From: Panagrolaimus kolymaensis
Lineage: Eukaryota > Nematoda > Chromadorea > Rhabditida > Panagrolaimidae
NCBI GenBank assembly: GCA_028622995.1
Contig: JAJQJQ010000002.1
Coordinates: forward strand, 10,602,001-10,666,000
DNA length: 64,000 bases
Direction: 5' to 3'
A program made the translations under genes and the position numbers. Below, piece by piece: positions 45,401 through 60,400 of the stretch. Position 1 is the first letter of the stretch; each line of letters opens with the position of its first letter. A model generated the notes under the pieces. The model ran no database searches and was not told the DNA's origin. It was given only the letters and a program-made list of their open reading frames with translations.

Positions 45401-48400
45401 TTTTTTCTTAAAGAAAATATTTGAGACAGATTCCATAAAGGATCAGCAATTCCAAAATTTAGTTTTTTTGTTTTCTTTGCCTCAACGAATTTTTTCCGTT
45501 CGACCAAATAAATGGAAGAATCGAAAACAAAATTTATAGTTTTTTTCTTAAAGAAAATATTTGAGACTGATTCCATAAAGAATCAGCCATTCCAAAATTT
45601 AGTTTTTTTGTTTTCTTTGCCTCAACGAATTTTTTCCGTTCGACCAAATAAATGGAAGAATCGAAAACAAAATTTCTAGTTTTTTTCTTAAATAAAATAT
45701 TTGAGACAGATTCCATAAAGGATCAGCAATTCCAAAATTTAGTTTTTTTGTTTTCTTTGCCTCAACGAATTTTTTCCGTTCGACCAAATAAATGGAAGAA
45801 TCGAAAACAAAATTTCTAGTTTTTTTCTTAAAAAAAATATTTGAGACAGATTCCATAAAGGATCAGCCATTCCAAAATTTAGTTTTTTTGTTTTCTTTGC
45901 CTCAACGAATTTTTTCCGTTCGACCAAATAAATGGAAGAATCGAAAACAAAATTTCTAGTTTTTTTCTTAAAGAAAATATTTGAGACAGATTCCATAAAG
46001 GATCAGCAATTCCAAAAATTAGTTTTTTTGTTTTCTTTGCCTCAACGAATTTTTTCCGTTCGACCAAATAAATGGAAGAATCGAAAACAAAATTTATAGT
46101 TTTTTTCTTAAAGAAAATATTTGAGACAGATTCCATAAAGGATAAGCAATTCCAAAATTTAGTTTTTTTGTTTTCTTTGCCTCAACGAATTTTTTCCGTT
46201 CGACCAAATAAATGGAAGAATCGAAAACAAAATTTCTAGTTTTTTTCTTAAAGAAAATATTTGAGACAGATTCCATAAAGGATCAGCCATTCCAAAATTT
46301 AGTTTTTTTGTTTTCTTTGCCTCAACGAATTTTTTCCGTTCGACCAAATAAATGGAAGAATCGAAAACAAAATTTCTAGTTTTTTTCTTAAAGAAAATAT
46401 TTGAGACAGATTCCATAAAGGATCAGCCATTCCAAAATTTAGTTTTTTTGTTTTCTTTGCCTCAACGAATTTTTTCCGTTCGACCAAATAAATGGAAGAA
46501 TCGAAAACAAAATTTCTAGTTTTTTTCTTAAAGAAAATATTTGAGACAGATTCCATAAAGGATCAGCAATTCCAAAAATTAGTTTTTTTGTTTTCTTTGC
46601 CTCAACGAATTTTTTCCGTTCGACCAAATAAATGGAAGAGGCGAAAACAAAATTTCTAGTTTTTTTCTTAAAGAAAATATTTGAGACAGATTCCATAAAG
46701 GATCAGCCTTTCCAAAATTTATGTTTTTGATTTTTTTTTGCTAAAAAGCTTTAATGTGTCTTTCGACCAAATAAATGGAAGAGGCGAAAACAAAATTTCT
46801 AGTTTTTTTCTTAAAAAAAATATTTGAGACAGATTCCATAAAGGATCAGCCTTTCCAAAATTTATGTTTTTGATTTTTTTTGCTAAAAAGCTTTAATGTG
46901 TCTTTCGACCAAATAAATGGAAGAATCGAAAACAAAATTTCTAGTTTTTTTCTTAAAGAAAATATTTGAGACAGATTCCATAAAGGATCAGCAATTCCAA
47001 AATTTAGTTTTTTTGTTTTCTTTGCCTCAACGAATTTTTTCCGTTCGACCAAATAAATGGAAGAATCGAAAACAAAATTTCTAGTTTTTTTCTTAAAAAA
47101 AATATTTGAGACAGATTCCATAAAGGATCAGCCATTCCAAAATTTAGTTTTTTTGTTTTCTTTGCCTCAACGAATTTTTTCCGTTCGACCAAATAAATGG
47201 AAGAATCGAAAACAAAATTTCTAGTTTTTTTCTTAAAGAAAATATTTGAGACAGATTCCATAAAGGATCAGCAATTCCAAAAATTAGTTTTTTTGTTTTC
47301 TTTGCCTCAACGAATTTTTTCCGTTCGACCAAATAAATGGAAGAATCGAAAACAAAATTTATAGTTTTTTTCTTAAAGAAAATATTTGAGACAGATTCCA
47401 TAAAGGATAAGCAATTCCAAAATTTAGTTTTTTTGTTTTCTTTGCCTCAACGAATTTTTTCCGTTCGACCAAATAAATGGAAGAATCGAAAACAAAATTT
47501 CTAGTTTTTTTCTTAAAGAAAATATTTGAGACAGATTCCATAAAGGATCAGCCATTCCAAAATTTAGTTTTTTTGTTTTCTTTGCCTCAACGAATTTTTT
47601 CCGTTCGACCAAATAAATGGAAGAATCGAAAACAAAATTTCTAGTTTTTTTCTTAAAGAAAATATTTGAGACAGATTCCATAAAGGATCAGCCATTCCAA
47701 AATTTAGTTTTTTTGTTTTCTTTGCCTCAACGAATTTTTTCCGTTCGACCAAATAAATGGAAGAATCGAAAACAAAATTTCTAGTTTTTTTCTTAAAGAA
47801 AATATTTGAGACAGATTCCATAAAGGATCAGCAATTCCAAAATTTAGTTTTTTTGTTTTCTTTGCCTCAACGAATTTTTTCCGTTCGACCAAATAAATGG
47901 AAGAATCGAAAACAAAATTTCTAGTTTTTTTCTTAAATAAAATATTTGAGACAGATTCCATAAAGGATCAGCCATTCCAAAATTTAGTTTTTTTGTTTTC
48001 TTTGCCTCAACGAATTTTTTCCGTTCGACCAAATAAATGGAAGAATCGAAAACAAAATTTCTAGTTTTTTTCTTAAAGAAAATATTTGAGACAGATTCCA
48101 TAAAGGATCAGCAATTCCAAAAATTAGTTTTTTTGTTTTCTTTGCCTCAACGAATTTTTTCCGTTCGACCAAATAAATGGAAGAATCGAAAACAAAATTT
48201 ATAGTTTTTTTCTTAAAGAAAATATTTGAGACAGATTCCATAAAGGATAAGCAATTCCAAAATTTAGTTTTTTTGTTTTCTTTGCCTCAACGAATTTTTT
48301 CCGTTCGACCAAATAAATGGAAGAATCGAAAACAAAATTTCTAGTTTTTTTCTTAAAGAAAATATTTGAGACAGATTCCATAAAGGATCAGCCATTCCAA

Positions 48401-51400
48401 AATTTAGTTTTTTTGTTTTCTTTGCCTCAACGAATTTTTTCCGTTCGACCAAATAAATGGAAGAATCGAAAACAAAATTTCTAGTTTTTTTCTTAAAGAA
48501 AATATTTGAGACAGATTCCATAAAGGATCAGCCATTCCAAAATTTAGTTTTTTTGTTTTCTTTGCCTCAACGAATTTTTTCCGTTCGACCAAATAAATGG
48601 AAGAATCGAAAACAAAATTTCTAGTTTTTTTCTTAAAGAAAATATTTGAGACAGATTCCATAAAGGATCAGCAATTCCAAAATTTAGTTTTTTTGTTTTC
48701 TTTGCCTCAACGAATTTTTTCCGTTCGACCAAATAAATGGAAGAATCGAAAACAAAATTTCTAGTTTTTTTCTTAAAGAAAATATTTGAGACAGATTCCA
48801 TAAAGGATCAGCAATTCCAAAATTTAGTTTTTTTGTTTTCTTTGCCTCAACGAATTTTTTCCGTTCGACCAAATAAATGGAAGAGTCGAAAACAAAATTT
48901 CTAGTTTTTTTCTAAAAAGAAAATATTTGAGACAGATTCCATAAAGGATCAGCCTTTCCAAAATTTATGTTTTTGATTTTTTTTGCTAAAAAGCTTTAAT
49001 GTGTCTTTCGACCAAATAAATGGAAGAGGCGAAAACAAAATTTATAGTTTTTTTCTTAAAGAAAATATTTGAGACAGATTCCATAAAGGATCAGCCTTTC
49101 CAAAATTTATGTTTTTGATTTTTTTTGCTAAAAAGCTTTAATGTGTCTTTCGACCAAATAAATGGAAGAGGCGAAAACAAAATTTATAGTTTTTTTCTTA
49201 AAGAAAATATTTGAGACAGATTCCATAAAGGATCAGCAATTCCAAAATTTAGTTTTTTTGTTTTCTTTGCCTCAACGAATTTTTTCCGTTCGACCAAATA
49301 AATGGAAGAATCGAAAACAAAATTTCTAGTTTTTTTCTTAAAGAAAATATTTGAGACAGATTCCATAAAGGATCAGCCATTCCAAAATTTAGTTTTTTTG
49401 TTTTCTTTGCCTCAACGAATTTTTTCCGTTCGACCAAATAAATGGAAGAATCGAAAACAAAATTTCTAGTTTTTTTCTTAAAGAAAATATTTGAGACAGA
49501 TTCCATAAAGGATCAGCCATTCCAAAATTTAGTTTTTTTGTTTTCTTTGCCTCAACGAATTTTTTCCGTTCGACCAAATAAATGGAAGAATCGAAAACAA
49601 AATTTCTAGTTTTTTTCTTAAAGAAAATATTTGAGACAGATTCCATAAAGGATCAGCAATTCCAAAATTTAGTTTTTTTGTTTTCTTTGCCTCAACGAAT
49701 TTTTTCCGTTCGACCAAATAAATGGAAGAGTCGAAAACAAAATTTCTAGTTTTTTTCTAAAAAGAAAATATTTGAGACAGATTCCATAAAGGATCAGCCT
49801 TTCCAAAATTTATGTTTTTGATTTTTTTTGCTAAAAAGCTTTAATGTGTCTTTCGACCAAATAAATGGAAGAGGCGAAAACAAAATTTATAGTTTTTTTC
49901 TTAAAGAAAATATTTGAGACAGATTCCATAAAGGATCAGCCTTTCCAAAATTTATGTTTTTGATTTTTTTTGCTAAAAAGCTTTAATGTGTCTTTCGACC
50001 AAATAAATGGAAGAGGCGAAAACAAAATTTATAGTTTTTTTCTTAAAGAAAATATTTGAGACAGATTCCATAAAGGATCAGCAATTCCAAAATTTAGTTT
50101 TTTTGTTTTCTTTGCCTCAACGAATTTTTTCCGTTCGACCAAATAAATGGAAGAATCGAAAACAAAATTTCTAGTTTTTTTCTTAAAGAAAATATTTGAG
50201 ACAGATTCCATAAAGGATCAGCCATTCCAAAATTTAGTTTTTTTGTTTTCTTTGCCTCAACGAATTTTTTCCGTTCGACCAAATAAATGGAAGAATCGAA
50301 AACAAAATTTATAGTTTTTTTCTTAAAGAAAATATTTGAGACTGATTCCATAAAGGATCAGCCATTCTAAAATTTATGTTTTTCATTTTTTTTGCTAAAA
50401 AGCTTTAATGTGTCTTTCGACCAAATAAATGGAAGAGGCGAAAACAAAATTTATAGTTTTTTTCTTAAAGAAAATATTTGAGACAGATTCCATAAAGGAT
50501 CAGCCTTTCCAAAATTTATGTTTTTGATTTTTTTTGCTAAAAAGCTTTAATGTGTCTTTCGACCAAATAAATGGAAGAGGCGAAAACAAAATTTATAGTT
50601 TTTTTCTTAAAGAAAATATTTGAGACAGATTCCATAAAGGATCAGCCTTTCCAAAATTTATGTTTTTGATTTTTTTTGCTAAAAAGCTTTAATGTGTCTT
50701 TCGACCAAATAAATGGAAGAGGCGAAAACAAAATTTATAGTTTTTTTCTTAAAGAAAATATTTGAGACAGATTCCATAAAGGATCAGCCATTCCAAAATT
50801 TAGTTTTTTTGTTTTCTTTGTCTCAACGAAGTTTTTCCGTTCGACCAAATAAATGGAAGAATCGAAAACAAAATTTCTAGTTTTTTTCTTAAAGAAAATA
50901 TTTGAGACAGATTCCATAAAGGATCAGCCTTTCCAAAATTTATGTTTTTGATTTTTTTTGCTAAAAAGCTTTAATGTGTCTTTCGACCAAATAAATGGAA
51001 GAGGCGAAAACAAAATTTATAGTTTTTTTCTTAAAGAAAATATTTGAGACAGATTCCATAAAGGATCAGCCATTCCAAAATTTAGTTTTTTTGTTTTCTT
51101 TGCCTCAACGAATTTTTTCCGTTCGACCAAATAAATGGAAGAATCGAAAACAAAATTTCTAGTTTTTTTCTTAAAGAAAATATTTGAGACAGATTCCATA
51201 AAGGATCAGCCTTTCCAAAATTTATGTTTTTGATTTTTTTTGCTAAAAAGCTTTAATGTGTCTTTCGACCAAATAAATGGAAGAGGCGAAAACAAAATTT
51301 ATAGTTTTTTTCTTAAAGAAAATATTTGAGACAGATTCCATAAAGGATCAGCCATTCCAAAATTTAGTTTTTTTGTTTTCTTTGCCTCAACGAATTTTTT

Positions 51401-54400
51401 CCGTTCGACCAAATAAATGGAAGAATCGAAAACAAAATTTCTAGTTTTTTTCTTAAAGAAAATATTTGAGACAGATTCCATAAAAGATCAGCCATTCCAA
51501 AATTTAGTTTTTTTGTTTTCTTTGTCTCAACGAATTTTTTCCGTTCGACCAAATAAATGGAAGAATCGAAAACAAAATTTCTAGTTTTTTTCTTAAAGAA
51601 AATATTTGAGACAGATTCCATAAAAGATCAGCCATTCCAAAATTTAGTTTTTTTGTTTTCTTTGCCTCAACGAATTTTTTCCGTTCGACCAAATAAATGG
51701 AAGAATCGAAAACAAAATTTCTAGTTTTTTTCTTAAAGAAAATATTTGAGACAGATTCCATAAAAGATCAGCCATTCCAAAATTTAGTTTTTTTGTTTTC
51801 TTTGTCTCAACGAATTTTTTCCGTTCGACCAAATAAATGGAAGAATCGAAAACAAAATTTCTAGTTTTTTTCTTAAAGAAAATATTTGAGACAGATTCCA
51901 TAAAAGATCAGCCATTCCAAAATTTAGTTTTTTTGTTTTCTTTGCCTCAACGAATTTTTTCCGTTCGACCAAATAAATGGAAGAATCGAAAACAAAATTT
52001 CTAGTTTTTTTCTTAAAGAAAATATTTGAGACAGATTCCATAAAAGATCAGCCATTCCAAAATTTAGTTTTTTTGTTTTCTTTGCCTCAACGAATTTTTT
52101 CCGTTCGACCAAATAAATGGAAGAATCGAAAACAAAATTTCTAGTTTTTTTCTTAAAGAAAATATTTGAGACAGATTCCATAAAGGATCAGCCATTCCAA
52201 AATTTAGTTTTTTTGTTTTCTTTGTCTCAACGAATTTTTTCCGTTCGACCAAATAAATGGAAGAATCGAAAACAAAATTTCTAGTTTTTTTCTTAAAGAA
52301 AATATTTGAGACAGATTCCATAAAGGATCAGCAATTCCAAAATTTAGTTTTTTTGTTTTCTTTGCCTCAACGAATTTTTTCCGTTCGACCAAATAAATGG
52401 AAGAATCGAAAACAAAATTTCTAGTTTTTTTCTTAAAGAAAATATTTGAGACAGATTCCATAAAGGATCAGCCATTCCAAAATTTAGTTTTTTTGTTTTC
52501 TTTGCCTCAACGAATTTTTTCCGTTCGACCAAATAAATGGAAGAGTCGAAAACAAAATTTCTAGTTTTTTTTTAAAAGAAAATATTTGAGACAGATTCCA
52601 TAAAGGATCAGCCTTTCCAAAATTTATGTTTTTGATTTTTTTTGCTAAAAAGCTTTAATGTGTCTTTCGACCAAATAAATGGAAGAGGCGAAAACAAAAT
52701 TTATAGTTTTTTTCTTAAAGAAAATATTTGAGACAGATTCCATAAAGGATCAGCCTTTCCAAAATTTATGTTTTTGATTTTTTTTGCTAAAAAGCTTTAA
52801 TGTGTCTTTCGACCAAATAAATGGAAGAGGCGAAAACAAAATTTATAGTTTTTTTCTTAAAGAAAATATTTGAGACAGATTCCATAAAGGATCAGCCATT
52901 CCAAAATTTAGTTTTTTTGTTTTCTTTGCCTCAACGAATTTTTTCCGTTCGACCAAATAAATGGAAGAATCGAAAACAAAATTTCTAGTTTTTTTCTTAA
53001 AGAAAATATTTGAGACAGATTCCATAAAGGATCAGCAATTCCAAAATTTAGTTTTTTTGTTTTCTTTGCCTCAACGAATTTTTTCCGTTCGACCAAATAA
53101 ATGGAAGAATCGAAAACAAAATTTCTAGTTTTTTTCTTAAAGAAAATATTTGAGACTGATTCCATAAAGGATCAGCCATTCCAAAATTTAGTTTTTTTGT
53201 TTTCTTTGCCTCAACGAATTTTTTCCGTTCGACCAAATAAATGGAAGAATCGAAAACAAAATTTCTAGTTTTTTTCTTAAAGAAAATATTTGAGACAGAT
53301 TCCATAAAGGATCAGCCTTTCCAAAATTTATGTTTTTGATTTTTTTTGCTAAAAAGCTTTAATGTGTCTTTCGACCAAATAAATGGAAGAGGCGAAAACA
53401 AAATTTATAGTTTTTTTCTTAAAGAAAATATTTGAGACAGATTCCATAAAGGATCAGCCTTTCCAAAATTTATGTTTTTGATTTTTTTTGCTAAAAAGCT
53501 TTAATGTGTCTTTCGACCAAATAAATGGAAGAATCGAAAACAAAATTTCTAGTTTTTTTCTTAAAGAAAATATTTGAGACAGATTCCATAAAGGATCAGC
53601 CATTCCAAAATTTAGTTTTTTTGTTTTCTTTGCCTCAACGAATTTTTTCCGTTCGACCAAATATATGGAAGAATCGAAAACAAAATTTCTAGTTTTTTTC
53701 TTAAAGAAAATATTTGAGACAGATTCCATAAAAGATCAGCCATTCCAAAATTTAGTTTTTTTGTTTTCTTTGCCTCAACGAATTTTTTCCGTTCGACCAA
53801 ATAAATGGAAGAATCGAAAACAAAATTTCTAGTTTTTTTCTTAAAGAAAATATTTGAGACAGATTCCATAAAGGATCAGCCATTCCAAAATTTAGTTTTT
53901 TTGTTTTCTTTGCCTCAACGAATTTTTTCCGTTCGACCAAATAAATGGAAGAATCGAAAACAAAATTTCTAGTTTTTTTCTTAAAGAAAATATTTGAGAC
54001 AGATTCCATAAAGGATCAGCCATTCCAAAATTTAGTTTTTTTGTTTTCTTTGCCTCAACGAATTTTTTCCGTTCGACCAAATAAATGGAAGAATCGAAAA
54101 CAAAATTTCTAGTTTTTTTCTTAAAGAAAATATTTGAGACAGATTCCATAAAAGATCAGCCATTCCAAAATTTAGTTTTTTTGTTTTCTTTGCCTCAACG
54201 AATTTTTTCCGTTCGACCAAATAAATGGAAGAGGCGAAAACAAAATTTCTAGTTTTTTTCTTAAAGAAAATATTTGAGACAGATTCCATAAAGGATCAGC
54301 CTTTCCAAAATTTATGTTTTTGATTTTTTTTTGCTAAAAAGCTTTAATGTGTCTTTCGACCAAATAAATGGAAGAGGCGAAAACAAAATTTCTAGTTTTT

Positions 54401-57400
54401 TTCTTAAAGAAAATATTTGAGACAGATTCCATAAAGGATCAGCCATTCCAAAATTTAGTTTTTTTGTTTTCTTTGCCTCAACGAATTTTTTCCGTTCGAC
54501 CAAATAAATGGAAGAGGCGAAAACAAAATTTCTAGTTTTTTTCTTAAAGAAAATATTTGAGACAGATTCCATAAAGGATCAGCCTTTCCAAAATTTATGT
54601 TTTTGATTTTTTTTTGCTAAAAAGCTTTAATGTGTCTTTCGACCAAATAAATGGAAGAGGCGAAAACAAAATTTCTAGTTTTTTTCTTAAAGAAAATATT
54701 TGAGACAGATTCCATAAAGGATCAGCCTTTCCAAAATTTATGTTTTTGATTTTTTTTTGCTAAAAAGCTTTAATGTGTCTTTCGACCAAATAAATGGAAG
54801 AGGCGAAAACAAAATTTCTAGTTTTTTTCTTAAAGAAAATATTTGAGACAGATTCCATAAAAGATCAGCCATTCCAAAATTTAGTTTTTTTGTTTTCTTT
54901 GCCTCAACGAATTTTTTCCGTTCGACCAAATAAATGGAAGAATCGAAAACAAAATTTCTAGTTTTTTTCTTAAAGAAAATATTTGAGACAGATTCCATAA
55001 AGGATCAGCCATTCCAAAATTTAGTTTTTTTGTTTTCTTTGCCTCAACGAATTTTTTCCGTTCGACCAAATAAATGGAAGAATCGAAAACAAAATTTCTA
55101 GTTTTTTTCTTAAAGAAAATATTTGAGACAGATTCCATAAAGGATCAGCCTTTCCAAAATTTATGTTTTTGATTTTTTTTTGCTAAAAAGCTTTAATGTG
55201 TCTTTCGACCAAATAAATGGAAGAGGCGAAAACAAAATTTCTAGTTTTTTTCTTAAAGAAAATATTTGAGACAGATTCCATAAAGGATCAGCAATTCCAA
55301 AATTTAGTTTTTTTGTTTTCTTTGTCTCAACGAATTTTTTCCGTTCGACCAAATAAATGGAAGAATCGAAAACAAAATTTCTAGTTTTTTTCTTAAAGAA
55401 AATATTTGAGACAGATTCCATAAAGGATCAGCAATTCCAAAATTTAGTTTTTTTGTTTTCTTTGTCTCAACGAATTTTTTCCGTTCGACCAAATAAATGG
55501 AAGAATCGAAAACAAAATTTCTAGTTTTATTCTTAAAGAAAATATTTGAGACAGATTCCATAAAGGATCAGCCATTCCAAAATTTAGTTTTTTTGTTTTC
55601 TTTGTCTCAACGAATTTTTTCCGTTCGACCAAATAAATGGAAGAATCGAAAACAAAATTTCTAGTTTTTTTCTTAAAGAAAATATTTGAGACAGATTCCA
55701 TAAAGGATCAGCAATTCCAAAATTTAGTTTTTTTGTTTTCTTTGCCTCAACGAATTTTTTCCGTTCGACCAAATAAATGGAAGAATCGAAAACAAAATTT
55801 CTAGTTTTTTTCTTAAATAAAATATTTGAGACAGATTCCATAAAGGATCAGCCATTCCAAAATTTAGTTTTTTTGTTTTCTTTGCCTCAACGAATTTTTT
55901 CCGTTCGACCAAATAAATGGAAGAGTCGAAAACAAAATTTCTAGTTTTTTTCTAAAAAGAAAATATTTGAGACAGATTCCATAAAGGATCAGCCTTTCCA
56001 AAATTTATGTTTTTGATTTTTTTTGCTAAAAAGCTTTAATGTGTCTTTCGACCAAATAAATGGAAGAGGCGAAAACAAAATTTATAGTTTTTTTCTTAAA
56101 GAAAATATTTGAGACAGATTCCATAAAGGATCAGCAATTCCAAAATTTAGTTTTTTTGTTTTCTTTGCCTCAACGAATTTTTTCCGTTCGACCAAATAAA
56201 TGGAAGAATCGAAAACAAAATTTCTAGTTTTTTTCTTAAAGAAAATATTTGAGACAGATTCCATAAAGGATCAGCAATTCCAAAATTTAGTTTTTTTGTT
56301 TTCTTTGCCTCAACGAATTTTTTCCGTTCGACCAAATAAATGGAAGAATCGAAAACAAAATTTATAGTTTTTTTCTTAAAGAAAATATTTGAGACTGATT
56401 CCATAAAGAATCAGCCATTCCAAAATTTAGTTTTTTTGTTTTCTTTGCCTCAACGAATTTTTTCCGTTCGACCAAATAAATGGAAGAATCGAAAACAAAA
56501 TTTCTAGTTTTTTTCTTAAAGAAAATATTTGAGACAGATTCCATAAAGGATCAGCAATTCCAAAATTTAGTTTTTTTGTTTTCTTTGCCTCAACGAATTT
56601 TTTCCGTTCGACCAAATAAATGGAAGAATCGAAAACAAAATTTCTAGTTTTTTTCTTAAAAAAAATATTTGAGACAGATTCCATAAAGGATCAGCCATTC
56701 CAAAATTTAGTTTTTTTGTTTTCTTTGCCTCAACGAATTTTTTCCGTTCGACCAAATAAATGGAAGAATCGAAAACAAAATTTCTAGTTTTTTTCTTAAA
56801 GAAAATATTTGAGACAGATTCCATAAAGGATCAGCAATTCCAAAAATTAGTTTTTTTGTTTTCTTTGCCTCAACGAATTTTTTCCGTTCGACCAAATAAA
56901 TGGAAGAATCGAAAACAAAATTTATAGTTTTTTTCTTAAAGAAAATATTTGAGACAGATTCCATAAAGGATAAGCAATTCCAAAATTTAGTTTTTTTGTT
57001 TTCTTTGCCTCAACGAATTTTTTCCGTTCGACCAAATAAATGGAAGAATCGAAAACAAAATTTCTAGTTTTTTTCTTAAAGAAAATATTTGAGACAGATT
57101 CCATAAAGGATCAGCCATTCCAAAATTTAGTTTTTTTGTTTTCTTTGCCTCAACGAATTTTTTCCGTTCGACCAAATAAATGGAAGAATCGAAAACAAAA
57201 TTTCTAGTTTTTTTCTTAAAGAAAATATTTGAGACAGATTCCATAAAGGATCAGCCATTCCAAAATTTAGTTTTTTTGTTTTCTTTGCCTCAACGAATTT
57301 TTTCCGTTCGACCAAATAAATGGAAGAATCGAAAACAAAATTTCTAGTTTTTTTCTTAAAGAAAATATTTGAGACAGATTCCATAAAGGATCAGCAATTC

Positions 57401-60400
57401 CAAAATTTAGTTTTTTTGTTTTCTTTGCCTCAACGAATTTTTTCCGTTCGACCAAATAAATGGAAGAATCGAAAACAAAATTTCTAGTTTTTTTCTTAAA
57501 TAAAATATTTGAGACAGATTCCATAAAGGATCAGCCATTCCAAAATTTAGTTTTTTTGTTTTCTTTGCCTCAACGAATTTTTTCCGTTCGACCAAATAAA
57601 TGGAAGAGTCGAAAACAAAATTTCTAGTTTTTTTCTAAAAAGAAAATATTTGAGACAGATTCCATAAAGGATCAGCCTTTCCAAAATTTATGTTTTTGAT
57701 TTTTTTTGCTAAAAAGCTTTAATGTGTCTTTCGACCAAATAAATGGAAGAGGCGAAAACAAAATTTATAGTTTTTTTCTTAAAGAAAATATTTGAGACAG
57801 ATTCCATAAAGGATCAGCCTTTCCAAAATTTATGTTTTTGATTTTTTTTGCTAAAAAGCTTTAATGTGTCTTTCGACCAAATAAATGGAAGAATCGAAAA
57901 CAAAATTTATAGTTTTTTTCTTAAAGAAAATATTTGAGACTGATTCCATAAAGAATCAGCCATTCCAAAATTTAGTTTTTTTGTTTTCTTTGCCTCAACG
58001 AATTTTTTCCGTTCGACCAAATAAATGGAAGAATCGAAAACAAAATTTCTAGTTTTTTTCTTAAAGAAAATATTTGAGACAGATTCCATAAAGGATCAGC
58101 CATTCCAAAATTTAGTTTTTTTGTTTTCTTTGCCTCAACGAATTTTTTCCGTTCGACCAAATAAATGGAAGAATCGAAAACAAAATTTATAGTTTTTTTC
58201 TTAAAGAAAATATTTGAGACAGATTCCATAAAGGATAAGCAATTCCAAAATTTAGTTTTTTTGTTTTCTTTGCCTCAACGAATTTTTTCCGTTCGACCAA
58301 ATAAATGGAAGAATCGAAAACAAAATTTCTAGTTTTTTTCTTAAAGAAAATATTTGAGACAGATTCCATAAAGGATCAGCCATTCCAAAATTTAGTTTTT
58401 TTGTTTTCTTTGCCTCAACGAATTTTTTCCGTTCGACCAAATAAATGGAAGAATCGAAAACAAAATTTCTAGTTTTTTTCTTAAAGAAAATATTTGAGAC
58501 AGATTCCATAAAGGATCAGCCATTCCAAAATTTAGTTTTTTTGTTTTCTTTGCCTCAACGAATTTTTTCCGTTCGACCAAATAAATGGAAGAATCGAAAA
58601 CAAAATTTCTAGTTTTTTTCTTAAAGAAAATATTTGAGACAGATTCCATAAAGGATCAGCAATTCCAAAAATTAGTTTTTTTGTTTTCTTTGCCTCAACG
58701 AATTTTTTCCGTTCGACCAAATAAATGGAAGAGGCGAAAACAAAATTTCTAGTTTTTTTCTTAAAGAAAATATTTGAGACAGATTCCATAAAGGATCAGC
58801 CTTTCCAAAATTTATGTTTTTGATTTTTTTTTGCTAAAAAGCTTTAATGTGTCTTTCGACCAAATAAATGGAAGAGGCGAAAACAAAATTTCTAGTTTTT
58901 TTCTTAAAGAAAATATTTGAGACTGATTCCATAAAGGATCAGCCTTTCCAAAATTTATGTTTTTGATTTTTTTTTGCTAAAAAGCTTTAATGTGTCTTTC
59001 GACCAAATAAATGGAAGAGGCGAAAACAAAATTTCTAGTTTTTTTCTTAAAGAAAATATTTGAGACAGATTCCATAAAGGATCAGCCATTCCAAAATTTA
59101 GTTTTTTTGTTTTCTTTGCCTCAACGAATTTTTTCCGTTCGACCAAATAAATGGAAGAGGCGAAAACAAAATTTCTAGTTTTTTTCTTAAAGAAAATATT
59201 TGAGACAGATTCCATAAAGGATCAGCCTTTCCAAAATTTATGTTTTTGATTTTTTTTTGCTAAAAAGCTTTAATGTGTCTTTCGACCAAATAAATGGAAG
59301 AGGCGAAAACAAAATTTCTAGTTTTTTTCTTAAAGAAAATATTTGAGACAGATTCCATAAAGGATCAGCCTTTCCAAAATTTATGTTTTTGATTTTTTTT
59401 TGCTAAAAAGCTTTAATGTGTCTTTCGACCAAATAAATGGAAGAGGCGAAAACAAAATTTCTAGTTTTTTTCTTAAAGAAAATATTTGAGACAGATTCCA
59501 TAAAGGATCAGCCATTCCAAAATTTAGTTTTTTTGTTTTCTTTGCCTCAACGAATTTTTTCCGTTCGACCAAATAAATGGAAGAATCGAAAACAAAATTT
59601 CTAGTTTTTTTCTTAAAGAAAATATTTGAGACAGATTCCATAAAGGATCAGCCATTCCAAAATTTAGTTTTTTTGTTTTCTTTGCCTCAACGAATTTTTT
59701 CCGTTCGACCAAATAAATGGAAGAATCGAAAACAAAATTTCTAGTTTTTTTCTTAAAGAAAATATTTGAGACAGATTCCATAAAGGATCAGCAATTCCAA
59801 AAATTAGTTTTTTTGTTTTCTTTGCCTCAACGAATTTTTTCCGTTCGACCAAATAAATGGAAGAGGCGAAAACAAAATTTCTAGTTTTTTTCTTAAAGAA
59901 AATATTTGAGACAGATTCCATAAAGGATCAGCCTTTCCAAAATTTATGTTTTTGATTTTTTTTTGCTAAAAAGCTTTAATGTGTCTTTCGACCAAATAAA
60001 TGGAAGAGGCGAAAACAAAATTTCTAGTTTTTTTCTTAAAGAAAATATTTGAGACAGATTCCATAAAGGATCAGCCTTTCCAAAATTTATGTTTTTGATT
60101 TTTTTTGCTAAAAAGCTTTAATGTGTCTTTCGACCAAATAAATGGAAGAGGCGAAAACAAAATTTATAGTTTTTTTCTTAAAGAAAATATTTGAGACAGA
60201 TTCCATAAAGGATCAGCAATTCCAAAATTTAGTTTTTTTGTTTTCTTTGCCTCAACGAATTTTTTCCGTTCGACCAAATAAATGGAAGAATCGAAAACAA
60301 AATTTCTAGTTTTTTTCTTAAAGAAAATATTTGAGACAGATTCCATAAAGGATCAGCAATTCCAAAATTTAGTTTTTTTGTTTTCTTTGCCTCAACGAAT